64,000 bases of DNA from the NCBI GenBank assembly GCA_964508055.1, contig CAZDRI010000003.1, positions 17,003 through 81,002 of the forward strand. The letters run 5' to 3'. Below are positions 53,981-63,980 of the stretch, one piece after another. Origin of the DNA: CAZDRI01 sp964508055. Lineage in GTDB: Bacteria; Pseudomonadota; Gammaproteobacteria; PS1; Pseudothioglobaceae. The stretch's first letter is position 1; the number at the start of each line of letters is the position of its first letter. The position numbers were made by a program, and so were the translations under genes. The notes beneath the pieces are model-generated. The model had not been told where the DNA came from. It ran no database searches and was given only the letters and a program-made list of their open reading frames with translations.

Positions 53981-56900
53981 CTATCGTGCCTCTAAAACAA
54001 ATATGTGTAGTTCATTTACTATGTTCATAATAGCAGTAAAATTTGAACTATTACTAATTTTAAGTTCGTTTAATAAATCAGTAAATATTTTAATCTTTTC
54101 TTTATTTTCTTCTTCCCACTGCTTAATTATATTTTTTGGTCCATTCTTTTGATTGTTTTCTAACATTTGAATAATTATTGTTTTTTGTGATTTACTTATA
54201 GACTTCGCCAAAAATGATACAGCTTTAACATCTGCAAGTTTAAACACATCAAAATCAGATAATTTTTGTAGAATATAACCTATATCTAACTTAATCCATA
54301 GATCAGCATAAATAGTTGTGATTTTTTTGATATTACATTTAGTTTGATTTGCTATATTTATAATATCTAATGATGACTGCATAGGACTTAGATTTATTAA
54401 TCTTTGTGCCATTTTTGGTGGAATATTATTTTTAATAAACTCAGCCTTTTTTTGAAGTAATTTTTCACTTATAGTGTGTTCAAATAAATCTGAAAGATTA
54501 AGTAATTTATTTGAGCCTTGTTTATATGTTTTTATAAGCCTTGTGATATTAATATCATCAGCATTATAAAATAAAATCCACAATGTTATATGCTCTAAAA
54601 AATTATTAATAATTGAAAGTATTTGTATTTGCACTTTAGCATCAACTTTATTATCAAGTGTTTCTATTTCGTTCCACATTTGATTTAAATCAAAAATTTC
54701 AACCGCTGCTAACCAGGCTTTTATGATTTTATCTATACTGCTATGAGTAAGACTTTTAATTTTATAAACAAATCCTAAAGTCATATGATTTAAGATTTTA
54801 TTTACTATCATTGAAATAATAATTTCGTTTTTAAGAGTATGATTATTTACATCACCTATAAATTTGTCTACTAATATTTTGGGAAAATAATTCAAAATCT
54901 CTGCTGCAATATAATCGTCATTTACTATATCAGTATCTAACAATATTTTTTTAAATTCTAGCTTTGCGTAGGAAAGTAAAACAGCTATTTCAGGCTTTGT
55001 TAGACCTGTTTTTGCTATTTCTCTATTTTTTAAAGTTTCATCATCTGGTAAAAATTCCAATTCTCTGTTAAGGCTACCAATTGCTTCTAATTTTTCCATT
55101 ACATTAATATGAGCATACAATGATTTATAGGCATTAAATTCTGCAAGACTAATAGCCTGTGTTTGTTGATAATTGTTAATAAGAACTAGTTTTTCAACTT
55201 CATTTTCCATATTAGCAAAAACACTATTTCTTTGTCTTAATGTTATATCGCCTCTATCAAGTATTTTATCAAGTAGTATTTTTATATTTACTTCATGGTC
55301 AGATGTATCAACTCCAGCAGAATTATCAATAGCATCTGTATAACACTTCCCACCATTTAAGCTATATTCAATCCTTGCTAATTGAGTAAGACCTAAATTT
55401 CCTCCCTCAGCAACAACTTTACATCTAAGTTCTTTAGCATTCACACGTAACGCATCATTTGCTTTGTCCTGCACATCAATATGGGTTTCTTTTTTAGCCT
55501 TTACATAAGTGCCAATGCCTCCATTGAATAATAAATCAACTTCTGCTTTTAATATTTTGTTTATTAACTCATTTGGAGTTAATGACTTGTCATTAATAAC
55601 TAATAATTTTGCAACTTCTTTTGAAATAGTTATTGATTTATCTTTTCTTTTAAAAACCCCGCCACCAGATGATATAAGTGATTTATCATAATCGCACCAA
55701 TTAGCTTTTTGTGGATTTTCAAATAATCTTTTACGTTCTTTAAAACTTACATCTGCTTTAGGATTAGGGTCTAAAAAAATATACATATGATTAAATGCTG
55801 CTATAAGTTTTATATGCTTAGATAGTAGCATTCCATTACCAAACACATCTCCAGACATATCACCAATACCTACTACAGTAAAATCTTCAGCTTGAGTATT
55901 TATACCTAACTCCCTAAAATTGCGCTTTACAGATTCCCATGTTCCCTTAGCTGTTATACCCATTTTTTTATGGTCATAACCAATAGAGCCTCCTGATGCA
56001 AAGGCATCCCCTAACCAAAAATTATAATTTAAAGATATTTCATTGGCTATATCAGAAAATGAGGCTGTCCCTTTGTCTGCTGCTACTACTAAATATTGGT
56101 CATCACCATCATGTCTTATGACATTTTTAGGAGGGATGATTTTATTATTTTTATTATTATCGGTGACATCTAATAAACCTTTTATAAAAGTCTGATAACT
56201 TTTTATAACTTCAGCTAATTTTTTATCGTTTTCTAAGGGTAGTTTTTTAGCAACAAAACCACCTTTAGAGCCCATTGGAATAATAACAGCATTCTTAACC
56301 ATCTGTGCTTTTACCAAGCCTAATACTTCTGTGCGATAGTCTTCCATCCTATCTGACCACCTAAGCCCTCCTCTTGCAACTTTACCGCTTCTTAAATGTA
56401 TGCCTTCAACTCTTGGAGAATACACAAAAACCTCATATAACATTCTAGGTTCAGGCATTTTATCTATTTTATTGGAATCTATTTTAAAAGACAGATAGTC
56501 TTTATAAGCGCCTGCTATCAATTGAAAAAAGTTAGTCCTTACAATTGCTAAAACTACATTTACAATACTTCTTATAATAATATCTTGATCTAAGTTAGTG
56601 ACATTATTTAAAAGCAACTCTATTTCATCTAAAACTTTATTTTCATTTTTTTGTCTATCTTCACTATAATCAACATCAAATCTAATATTAAATAACTCTA
56701 TTATTTTTTGGGTAATATTTGGATATGTATATAGAGTTTGGTCAATATATTTTTGCGAATAAGAAAATTTTATTTGTTTTAAATAACGAGCTAATGCTCT
56801 TAAGACAACTACTTCACGCCAATTTAAACCACTATATAAAACTAGTTTATTAAAACCATCGTTTTCTACTTTTTTATACCATACTGCTAAAAAAGCTTGT

Positions 56901-58735
56901 TCAAATTTATTTTTTACTTTATGAACATCAATATTGCTATCAATAAATTCTATTAAAACAAAATGATTTAACCAAACTGACTTACCCTCCTTAGATATAG
57001 TATATGGAACCTCACTTATAACTTTAAGCCCCATATTTTCAATAATTGGAATAACAGCTGACAAGGTTATAGGTTTATCTGGTGAATATACTTTTAAATT
57101 AAAAGTTTTATCATTATAGGTTTGATAAAAATGGATGCCAATTTTATTAGTAGGAATTGTGTCTATAATATCTACATCATTTAAAGCAATACTTGGGTGG
57201 AAATCAATTTTATAATTTTCTGGAAAATCATAACTACTATAAGCCTTATTAGCGGCTTCCTCCCCTCTTTGGTTAACCAATAAATCATAAAAGTCATCGG
57301 TCCATAACCTTGCAGTTTGAACGACTATTTTTTCTAACTTTTTATGTTTGTTTTTACTTGGAATTACTTTAGGGTTATTAACTGTGTAATGAATTCTAGT
57401 TAAAATTGATTCAGAAAAATAAACATCAAAATCAACATCGTCTGCTTTATAAAACTTTAACAATATATCTTGAATTTTCATTCTTAACATAGAGTTAAAA
57501 TTTTCCCTTGGAATGAATACTAAATTAGTTACAAATCTTTTGTAATCATCAATAATATAAAACATTCGCACTTGTTTGCGCTCTTGTAAATCAAGGATAG
57601 ATTTTAACACTTGAAATAAACTATTTTCCTCGGTATGGAAATATAAATCTCTTGGAAAAGTATGAATTATATTTTCAAAAACTCTTAATCCATGACTTCC
57701 TCTTCTGTAATTAGACTTTTTAAGTAAATTTTTAGTTTTCTCTTTAACAAAAGGTATATCAATTGTATAGCTACTATAAGCAGCAGATGTAAATAACCCT
57801 AAAATACAATAAATTCCTGTGATTTCATTATTTTTATCTTTAATTACTACACTAATATAATCCATTGCTACAGGTCTATGAACTAAAGACTTTATATTAG
57901 CTTTATTTACCTGTAATAAATCTAATTTATTAAAATCCACCCCTAAAAACGGCAGTAGTTTTTTATAATAATCGGTGCTATTTTTAAATATTCCTAATTC
58001 AGAATTTTTTAAGACTTGGAGTTTGTTATCTTGAACTTTAAATTCTATGCATCCTAAAAATGTGAAATGATTATTTTCAATCCATTTTAAAAATTTGCAG
58101 TATTCTTCATTATAGCCATTACTTTCTACTAATTGGGCAAGCCTTAAAACTTCAGCTCGCATTTTTACCCAATCAGAACAAGCTTTTATTAGATTATTTA
58201 ATACATTTCTAATGTTGACTTTTATTTTATCAAGCTCATTAAGGTCATTTATTCGTCCTATTTGATATTGCACAAAAACTTCTTTAATGCCATTATTGTC
58301 ATAGTAATCATCACAAATCCCAGTTAAATAACCATTTTTATCTCTAGTAATTCTAATATTAGATTGGTTACATAAATGAACAATATAACCCATTTTGTTT
58401 ATCAACATAGAAATAGAGCTTACTATAAATGGCATTAAGGGTATCACTAGCTCAATAACACTATGGGCTGACTTCCAACCATCTTGTTCATAATCAGGGT
58501 TATAAATTCTTAAATTATATTCAGCATCTTTTCTTTTACTAGCTAGAATTAAATGGCTTTGTGCAGCACCTATAAGATCGTCTTCATTATTATTTTCTAA
58601 ATCTTCAATTGGTGTTGAACGGTAGTAATGACTTAAAAATATATCAAAATTAGCAATAGGTATTTTATTAATGTTTTTATTATGAAATTTTGTTTGTAAT
58701 AATTTAATAATAGAATTATTTGAATAATCTCTCAT
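53981..58735 (-). CDS. gdhB: NAD-specific glutamate dehydrogenase, large (180 kDa) class
   Basis: A 1584-residue enzyme that deaminates glutamate to 2-oxoglutarate with NAD+. It has a long N-terminal regulatory region (ACT-like) of about 700 residues, then the catalytic domain with RSGKVARGGLRWSDRMEDYRTEVLGLVKAQ, the catalytic Lys region KNAVIIPMGSKGGFV, and the NAD-binding GIGDMSGDVFGNGML. A helical C-terminal part follows. This class usually works in the catabolic direction and is allosterically controlled. It is a single-gene unit, with about 100 bases before the methyltransferase gene. Confidence 0.95.
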   Translation of the reverse strand: MRDYSNNSIIKLLQTKFHNKNINKIPIANFDIFLSHYYRSTPIEDLENNNEDDLIGAAQSHLILASKRKDAEYNLRIYNPDYEQDGWKSAHSVIELVIPLMPFIVSSISMLINKMGYIVHLCNQSNIRITRDKNGYLTGICDDYYDNNGIKEVFVQYQIGRINDLNELDKIKVNIRNVLNNLIKACSDWVKMRAEVLRLAQLVESNGYNEEYCKFLKWIENNHFTFLGCIEFKVQDNKLQVLKNSELGIFKNSTDYYKKLLPFLGVDFNKLDLLQVNKANIKSLVHRPVAMDYISVVIKDKNNEITGIYCILGLFTSAAYSSYTIDIPFVKEKTKNLLKKSNYRRGSHGLRVFENIIHTFPRDLYFHTEENSLFQVLKSILDLQERKQVRMFYIIDDYKRFVTNLVFIPRENFNSMLRMKIQDILLKFYKADDVDFDVYFSESILTRIHYTVNNPKVIPSKNKHKKLEKIVVQTARLWTDDFYDLLVNQRGEEAANKAYSSYDFPENYKIDFHPSIALNDVDIIDTIPTNKIGIHFYQTYNDKTFNLKVYSPDKPITLSAVIPIIENMGLKVISEVPYTISKEGKSVWLNHFVLIEFIDSNIDVHKVKNKFEQAFLAVWYKKVENDGFNKLVLYSGLNWREVVVLRALARYLKQIKFSYSQKYIDQTLYTYPNITQKIIELFNIRFDVDYSEDRQKNENKVLDEIELLLNNVTNLDQDIIIRSIVNVVLAIVRTNFFQLIAGAYKDYLSFKIDSNKIDKMPEPRMLYEVFVYSPRVEGIHLRSGKVARGGLRWSDRMEDYRTEVLGLVKAQMVKNAVIIPMGSKGGFVAKKLPLENDKKLAEVIKSYQTFIKGLLDVTDNNKNNKIIPPKNVIRHDGDDQYLVVAADKGTASFSDIANEISLNYNFWLGDAFASGGSIGYDHKKMGITAKGTWESVKRNFRELGINTQAEDFTVVGIGDMSGDVFGNGMLLSKHIKLIAAFNHMYIFLDPNPKADVSFKERKRLFENPQKANWCDYDKSLISSGGGVFKRKDKSITISKEVAKLLVINDKSLTPNELINKILKAEVDLLFNGGIGTYVKAKKETHIDVQDKANDALRVNAKELRCKVVAEGGNLGLTQLARIEYSLNGGKCYTDAIDNSAGVDTSDHEVNIKILLDKILDRGDITLRQRNSVFANMENEVEKLVLINNYQQTQAISLAEFNAYKSLYAHINVMEKLEAIGSLNRELEFLPDDETLKNREIAKTGLTKPEIAVLLSYAKLEFKKILLDTDIVNDDYIAAEILNYFPKILVDKFIGDVNNHTLKNEIIISMIVNKILNHMTLGFVYKIKSLTHSSIDKIIKAWLAAVEIFDLNQMWNEIETLDNKVDAKVQIQILSIINNFLEHITLWILFYNADDINITRLIKTYKQGSNKLLNLSDLFEHTISEKLLQKKAEFIKNNIPPKMAQRLINLSPMQSSLDIINIANQTKCNIKKITTIYADLWIKLDIGYILQKLSDFDVFKLADVKAVSFLAKSISKSQKTIIIQMLENNQKNGPKNIIKQWEEENKEKIKIFTDLLNELKISNSSNFTAIMNIVNELHIFVLEAR

Positions 58736-58832
58736 TTAACTGCTCTCCAAAGTAGCACATATAAAAATTCGCTTATTATAGCCTCTTGGTATATTAAGTT
58801 TTATATCTTGTGAGCAATATATACTGGGCGCA

Positions 58833-59564
58833 TTATTTTTTTTTAATGTATAAAATATAATGCTTGGCAAACAAAGATTTAAAAGGAAATAGTTTTTTCT
58901 TAATACCCTTAGTAAAATTTTTACAACAAAAACTTAAATATAACTTTTGAATCGGGTAAATAATTATTGCTAATGGTAAAAATATTAAATCTTCATAATA
59001 AAATGCAGTATATCTAACTGCTGTTAACTTTAAATTATTTTCAGCTAATATTTTTAATAGCTCAGCAATTGATATTTGCTTAAAAGTAGGTGAATTTGCA
59101 TCTAAAAGTAGCGAAAATCTGCTAATTTTAGCGAAAAACAAAAAATACAATCTACTTTTAATTGTATGCGAATTATCATTTGTTATTATTAATAATCCAT
59201 CATCAGTTAAATATTTTTTTAAATTACAAATAAAACTGTAGCTATCATAAAGTTCTGTAACACCACTTATTGAAGTTATTAGATCATATTTTTTAGCTAA
59301 ATTTAAACTTTGAGTTATGTCAGCCTTTTTAAAATTAAAGTCTTTATTTCTAGGGTTGTTTATATCAACGCCTAAACAGTTAACGCTAGGTAAAAATCTT
59401 TGCAAAACTCTAATAAAATCTCCGTTACCACATGGAATATCTAAGCAGTTTTTAATGTTTTTATTTATTAATGATGTAATAATATCCCTATTGACATTTT
59501 TTTGAGTCAAGCCTTGAGGGATGTCATTAAACTTAAACTTTTTATAATATTTTGCAGATTTCAC
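58833..59564 (-). CDS. Class I SAM-dependent methyltransferase of unknown substrate
   Basis: A 243-residue protein with the SAM-binding motif LDIPCGNGDF (residues 41-50), an acidic residue after the second strand (GVDINN), and DLITSISGVTELYD and GLLIITND at the later strands. A hydrophobic stretch follows at about residues 180-215 and may touch the membrane. Such proteins often act on lipids or glycans, but nothing here fixes the substrate. It lies alone on the minus strand. Confidence 0.7.
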   Translation of the reverse strand: MKSAKYYKKFKFNDIPQGLTQKNVNRDIITSLINKNIKNCLDIPCGNGDFIRVLQRFLPSVNCLGVDINNPRNKDFNFKKADITQSLNLAKKYDLITSISGVTELYDSYSFICNLKKYLTDDGLLIITNDNSHTIKSRLYFLFFAKISRFSLLLDANSPTFKQISIAELLKILAENNLKLTAVRYTAFYYEDLIFLPLAIIIYPIQKLYLSFCCKNFTKGIKKKLFPFKSLFAKHYILYIKKK

Positions 59565-59912
59565 TGAATTTAAACCTTGAAGAACTAGGAAAAGATATTT
59601 GAATCTACAGCATAAATTAAAAATGATTTATTTTTACCATCACTGAAAAAATCTGTATCAAGTTTTGAATTATCAAAACTACTCATATAATGACAATCTA
59701 ATCCTATAATTATTGTTGCTAACATAAAATACACTCTATTTAATTTGCTTGCTTAAGTTGTTTTTTAATCATTGCCAACAAACCAGCTTCCTATTTTTGT
59801 TAAATAAAATATCCAAACTGACTTCTGAAAGCATTAAAATATCTCTTTCTTTTTAAAATTGATTATATGTCTATTTTAGACCTTATTTTGCTAAATTATT
59901 AAACTAAATAAA
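59565..59912. other. Intergenic region upstream of the methyltransferase and the flavoprotein
   Basis: 348 bases between divergent genes. It contains one small minus-strand frame, given separately, and otherwise AT-rich DNA that must carry both promoters. No RNA gene or repeat copy is visible. Confidence 0.45.
59585..59725 (-). pseudogene. Small ORF, possible gene remnant
   Basis: 46 codons from ATG, with a short hydrophobic start (MLATIIIGLDCHYM) and then a polar tail (SSFDNSKLDTDFFSDGK). An in-frame GTG lies 9 bases further upstream. It points the same way as the methyltransferase gene and could be its leader or a decayed fragment. I recognise no family. Confidence 0.2.
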
Positions 59913-61040
59913 ATGAAAAAAATTGTAATAATAGGCTCAGGATTTGCTTCTTTAACAGCCATAAGAACCATAAGAAAACATAATAAAAAGATTAAAATCA
60001 TTGCTATATCTCCAAAGGCTGAATTTATCTTTCTGCCAAGTTTAATATGGGTACCTGGTAATAAAGTTAAAGATAAAGACATAGTTATACCATTAGCTAA
60101 TTTTTTTAGAAAATTTAATGTTGAACATATAGCCGCAAAAGTAACAGGTCTTAGCTCTGATAATAGAACTATTTACACTGATAAATTAGAGATTAAAAAC
60201 GACTATTTAATAATCGCTTCAGGTGGTAGATTTATAAAAAAAATACCTGGTATTGAAAATACTATAACCCCTTGCCAAAGCTTAAGAAGTGTAAAAGAAA
60301 TAAGAGATAAACTAAAATCTATGCAAGGTGGCACCATAGCCATAGGTTTTTCAGGAAATCCTAATGAGGGTCCTGCAATGCGTGGTGGACCTATGTTTGA
60401 ATTTTTATTTGGAATTGAAAAACAATTAAGAGTTGAGAAAAGACGCAACAACTTTGAAATAATATTTTTTACCCCAGCTCCAAAACCTGGTGCAAGGCTA
60501 GGTCATAAGGCTGCAGATGGTATATTGCGTGAAATGAAAAAACGAAATATCACAACCTACTTAGGTCAAAAAATCAAAAAATTTACCAAAGATAAAATCT
60601 CAACAGAAAAAGCTAACTTTAAAGCCGATTTAATACTTTTTATGCCAGGTATGACTGGGAATAAATGGTTTGATAATACCTCTCTGCCTCGAAGTGAGGG
60701 CGGGTTTATAAAAGCTAACAAATATTGTCAAGTTGAAGAATGTACAAATGTTTTTGTTGCTGGAGATGCGGGGAGTTTTCCAGGGCCAGATTGGCTACCT
60801 AAACAAGGGCATATAGCTGATTTACAAGCAGAAGCTGCTGCTAAAAACTGTTTGGCAATTATTGATAACAAAAAACCAAGCCATACTTTTAAGGCTGAAC
60901 TAATTTGTATTATTGACTCTTATAATAAGGGTATTTTAGTTAAAAGAAGTGCTAAAAGTAATTTAATATTGCCTAATAGTTTTATTTTTCATTTTGCTAA
61001 AAAGGTTTTTGCTTGGTGGTATTTAAGAAAATATCGTTAA
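59913..61040 (+). CDS. SQR/FCSD-like FAD-dependent oxidoreductase, role uncertain
   Basis: A 375-residue flavoprotein with the dinucleotide loop GSGFAS (residues 8-13), the second FAD motif FVAGDAGSF (about 281-289), and a basic, aromatic C-terminal helix that could bind the membrane. The fold is that of sulfide:quinone reductases and flavocytochrome c sulfide dehydrogenases. Cys121 (TPCQS) and Cys332 (LICIID) fit two of the three SQR cysteines, but the central one is missing from the stretch GNPNEGPAMRGGP (about 148-160). So classic sulfide oxidation is doubtful. It stands alone, 18 bases before hinT. Confidence 0.75.
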   Translation: MKKIVIIGSGFASLTAIRTIRKHNKKIKIIAISPKAEFIFLPSLIWVPGNKVKDKDIVIPLANFFRKFNVEHIAAKVTGLSSDNRTIYTDKLEIKNDYLIIASGGRFIKKIPGIENTITPCQSLRSVKEIRDKLKSMQGGTIAIGFSGNPNEGPAMRGGPMFEFLFGIEKQLRVEKRRNNFEIIFFTPAPKPGARLGHKAADGILREMKKRNITTYLGQKIKKFTKDKISTEKANFKADLILFMPGMTGNKWFDNTSLPRSEGGFIKANKYCQVEECTNVFVAGDAGSFPGPDWLPKQGHIADLQAEAAAKNCLAIIDNKKPSHTFKAELICIIDSYNKGILVKRSAKSNLILPNSFIFHFAKKVFAWWYLRKYR

Positions 61041-61058
61041 ATTTAATAAGGAGAAAAT

Positions 61059-61397
61059 ATGTCTGATTGCCTATTTTGTAAAATAATTAATAAGAAAATT
61101 CCTGCTGACATAATATATGAAGATAATAAAGTTTTAGTTTTTAATGATATTGATAAAAAAGCTCCTGAGCATTTTTTAGTAATACCTAAAAAACATGTTG
61201 CTACCTTAAATGATATTGATGATGCAAATCTATTGGGATATATGCAATTAACAGCTATTAAAATAGCAAAAGATTTAGGTTTGGCTGCAGGTGGTTATCG
61301 TTTGGTAATAAATTGTAATGCGGATGCTGGGCAGAGTGTGTTTCATATCCATCTTCACTGCCTTGGAGGTAGAAGTTTAAGTTGGCCTCCAGGATAA
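61059..61397 (+). CDS. hinT: HIT-family purine nucleoside phosphoramidase (HinT-like)
   Basis: A 112-residue HIT protein: CLFCKIINKKIPADIIYED at the N-terminus and the triad FHIHLH with His96, His98 (nucleophile) and His100. HinT proteins hydrolyse AMP-lysine and similar phosphoramidates. An AAGGAG-like site (TAAGGAGAAAAT) just before the ATG supports the start. It overlaps or abuts the next gene. Confidence 0.93.
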   Translation: MSDCLFCKIINKKIPADIIYEDNKVLVFNDIDKKAPEHFLVIPKKHVATLNDIDDANLLGYMQLTAIKIAKDLGLAAGGYRLVINCNADAGQSVFHIHLHCLGGRSLSWPPG

Positions 61398-61402
61398 ATA
61401 AG

Positions 61403-62668
61403 GTGCTTAATAGTATTGAACAAAAAATAGTATCTTTTTTGCTTTTTGCAACTTTTATATTCGCACTCAGTGTGCATCACTGGCTAAGTGGATTTTTTTT
61501 ATTGATGCTATTGATGGCTGTCATAATGATATTTAGGCACCCTTTAAACTTAAATAAAGATACAAAAATACTAGTTTCAATTGGAGTATTAATATTTATA
61601 ACCACCTTAATATCTAACACTTTAAACAATAGTTGGATAGATGCTAGACTTGAGAGATTTGAAGTTGACTTAAAACAATTAATAGCATTAGTATTAATTG
61701 TATATTTAGCAAATTTCAAAAAAAATTATATATGGTTTTTTAGAGCTTTACCTATTGCTGGAATAGTATTAGGTTATGAAATTTTAGACCCTCAATTTGG
61801 AAAAATTTCCAGACAAACAGGAGCTTATGGTTGGATTACTTTTGGCGCTTGGTCTGCACTTTTATTTTATTTTGTATTATTATCCAAAAAAGAGGCTAAA
61901 TGGCCTAATAAATTATTAGCAACAAGCCTACAAATATTTGCTTTAATAGCTACTTTTAGTGGCGTTCTCTTAGCCAATTCAAGAAATGGTTGGCTGATTT
62001 TTTTAGCTTTAGCAATAGCTACAATTTTATTTTATTGGCAAAATGTTTCTAAAAAGATTATTGTGCTAATTTTATTAACATTAGCGTTATTTATTACAGC
62101 GTTTTATCAAACAAATGCTGGAAAATATGCATACAAAAGATTTAACATAGCTTACCAAGAGGTTATTTATTATTTTAGCAGTCCTGCTACAAATGAACAT
62201 AAGAAAAAAACAATCCAAGGTGTAAGATTAGCTCAAATGCAAGCAGCATATAATGCTTCATTTAATAAGCCTTTTTTTGGCTATGGTGCTGGAGGTGTTG
62301 GTGAAGCTATCAATGATGTGATTAAAGCAGGTAAAGCGCCTAAGCATCTTAAAGTAAAAAATGCCCACAAAAGAGTTGGACATATCCATACTGATTATGG
62401 CCTTACTTTAGTGGACAAGGGTTATATTGGGTTTATATTAAAAATAACTTTTTTATTTTTTATTTTTATAACATTTTTTAAAAAATTAAAGCAGAATAAA
62501 AATGTTGCTGTAATGGGTATGCTATTAATTATTGCTTATCTGACTTTTAGCTTAACTGAAGCTCCTTTTATTCGTAATAACCATACTGCTTTTTTCTTTT
62601 TATCCTTAGCTGTAATATGGAATATTCTAATTCATAAAAAAGCAGCAAATAAAAATATATGGAGATAA
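61403..62668 (+). CDS. O-antigen ligase-like membrane protein (WaaL/Wzy_C family)
   Basis: A polytopic protein of about 421 residues with ten or more hydrophobic segments. The Wzy_C region shows ANSRNGWLIFLALA and, after a periplasmic loop, FFGYGAGGVGE...GHIHTDYGLTLVDKGYIGFILKI. Such proteins join O-antigen or related glycans to lipid A-core or polymerise them. I prefer GTG at 61403, with AGGA 8-12 bases before it, over the TTG at 61382. It overlaps the peptidase gene by 10 bases. Ligase and polymerase cannot be told apart from the sequence. Confidence 0.83.
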   Translation: MLNSIEQKIVSFLLFATFIFALSVHHWLSGFFLLMLLMAVIMIFRHPLNLNKDTKILVSIGVLIFITTLISNTLNNSWIDARLERFEVDLKQLIALVLIVYLANFKKNYIWFFRALPIAGIVLGYEILDPQFGKISRQTGAYGWITFGAWSALLFYFVLLSKKEAKWPNKLLATSLQIFALIATFSGVLLANSRNGWLIFLALAIATILFYWQNVSKKIIVLILLTLALFITAFYQTNAGKYAYKRFNIAYQEVIYYFSSPATNEHKKKTIQGVRLAQMQAAYNASFNKPFFGYGAGGVGEAINDVIKAGKAPKHLKVKNAHKRVGHIHTDYGLTLVDKGYIGFILKITFLFFIFITFFKKLKQNKNVAVMGMLLIIAYLTFSLTEAPFIRNNHTAFFFLSLAVIWNILIHKKAANKNIWR

Positions 62669-63963
62669 TATATAAAATAAAAGCTCACAAGCCTTATGCT
62701 CATATATTTAAAATTGAACTAGTTATAAAAAAACCTGAACCAAAAGTTCAAATATTAAGTCTGCCGAACTGGATAGCTGGCAGCTATTTAATTAGAGATT
62801 TCGCTAAAAATATAATTAGCATAGCAGCAAAAGCAAAAGATAAAAAAATCAATATTGATAAATTTGATAAAAACCACTGGCTTATTGGACCATGCTCTGA
62901 AGAGCTTTTAATAACTTATAAGGTATATGCTTTTGACTTGTCGGTTCGTAATGCATACTTGGATGATTCTCGCGGTTTTTTTAATGCTAATAGTGTGTTT
63001 TTAAAAGTTCACAACCAGGAGCAAAAGCCTTGCTCTGTTGAGGTTTATTTGCCAGATAATAAGCACATTGATAAAAAATGGAATATAGCAAGTAATTTAA
63101 AGTTAATTAATGCAAATAATTGTTCAAAAACCTATTATGCAAAAAATTACTATGAACTATTAGATAATCCATTTGAGATGTCTGATTTTGTTGTATTTAG
63201 CTTTAAAAAAGATGGTATTTGTCACGAAATGTTGTTATCTGGCAATCAAAATGCAAATATAAAAAAGTTAAAAAAAGATTTAAAAAAAGTCTGTAGCTAT
63301 CATATAAACTTTTTTAAAGCTGTTCCTTTTAATAAGTATTTATTTTTAGTATATGTTACTCCAGATGGCTATGGTGGCTTAGAGCATAAATCATCGGCAA
63401 GTCTTATTTGTAGTAATGATAATTTGCCTAAAAAACATCAAACTAATATCAATAAAAATTATGCTAATTTTTTAGCTCTATGCTCACATGAATATTTTCA
63501 TGCTTGGTGGGTAAAAACAATAAGACCTAAAAGTTTTATGAACTTAGATTTAAATAAAGAAACATATAGCAAGGAATTATGGATATTTGAGGGCTTTACT
63601 TCTTATTATGATGAACTATCTTTAGTCCGCACCAAACTCATAAGTTCTAAACACTATTTAGAATTGCTTACAGCTAATATAGATAGAGTTTATCAAAATG
63701 AAGGTAGGCTTAAACAATCATTAGCTGAATCAAGTTTTGATGCTTGGATTAAGTTTTATAAACAAGATGAAAACTCTCATAACACTATGGTTAGTTATTA
63801 TACTAAGGGTGCATTATTAGCATTTGTTATTGATATTAAGATAAGAATAGCTACTAATAACTCTAAAAGCCTTGATGATGCTGTAAAAATCATATGGAAA
63901 AATTTCAAAAATAAAGGCATAGACAATGATGATATGCAAAACATCATATGTGAATTCGCATAA
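62659..63963 (+). CDS. M61 family peptidase (glycyl aminopeptidase-like), short at the C-terminus
   Basis: A 434-residue protein with the M61 N-terminal beta domain (LSLPNWIAGSYLIRDFAKNI...RNAYLDDSRGFFN), the GGLEH turn, the zinc motif HEYFH (His277, Glu278, His281) and the third ligand Glu311 in FEGFTSYYDE. Full-length members run to about 600 residues, with the end of the catalytic domain and a PDZ domain at the C-terminus. Both are missing here, as the frame stops at TAA TAA right at a palindrome. It has no signal peptide. It may be a truncated or broken gene. Confidence 0.8.
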   Translation: MEIIYKIKAHKPYAHIFKIELVIKKPEPKVQILSLPNWIAGSYLIRDFAKNIISIAAKAKDKKINIDKFDKNHWLIGPCSEELLITYKVYAFDLSVRNAYLDDSRGFFNANSVFLKVHNQEQKPCSVEVYLPDNKHIDKKWNIASNLKLINANNCSKTYYAKNYYELLDNPFEMSDFVVFSFKKDGICHEMLLSGNQNANIKKLKKDLKKVCSYHINFFKAVPFNKYLFLVYVTPDGYGGLEHKSSASLICSNDNLPKKHQTNINKNYANFLALCSHEYFHAWWVKTIRPKSFMNLDLNKETYSKELWIFEGFTSYYDELSLVRTKLISSKHYLELLTANIDRVYQNEGRLKQSLAESSFDAWIKFYKQDENSHNTMVSYYTKGALLAFVIDIKIRIATNNSKSLDDAVKIIWKNFKNKGIDNDDMQNIICEFA

Positions 63964-63980
63964 TAAGTGCACCACTTATT
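63962..63980. repeat. 8-bp inverted repeat at the end of the M61 gene
   Basis: AATAAGTG and CACTTATT flank a 3-base CAC loop, overlapping the stop codons of the peptidase gene. T-rich sequence follows (TTTTAATT), so it could work as a terminator. It could also mark the junction of a deletion or insertion that shortened the gene. Confidence 0.5.
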
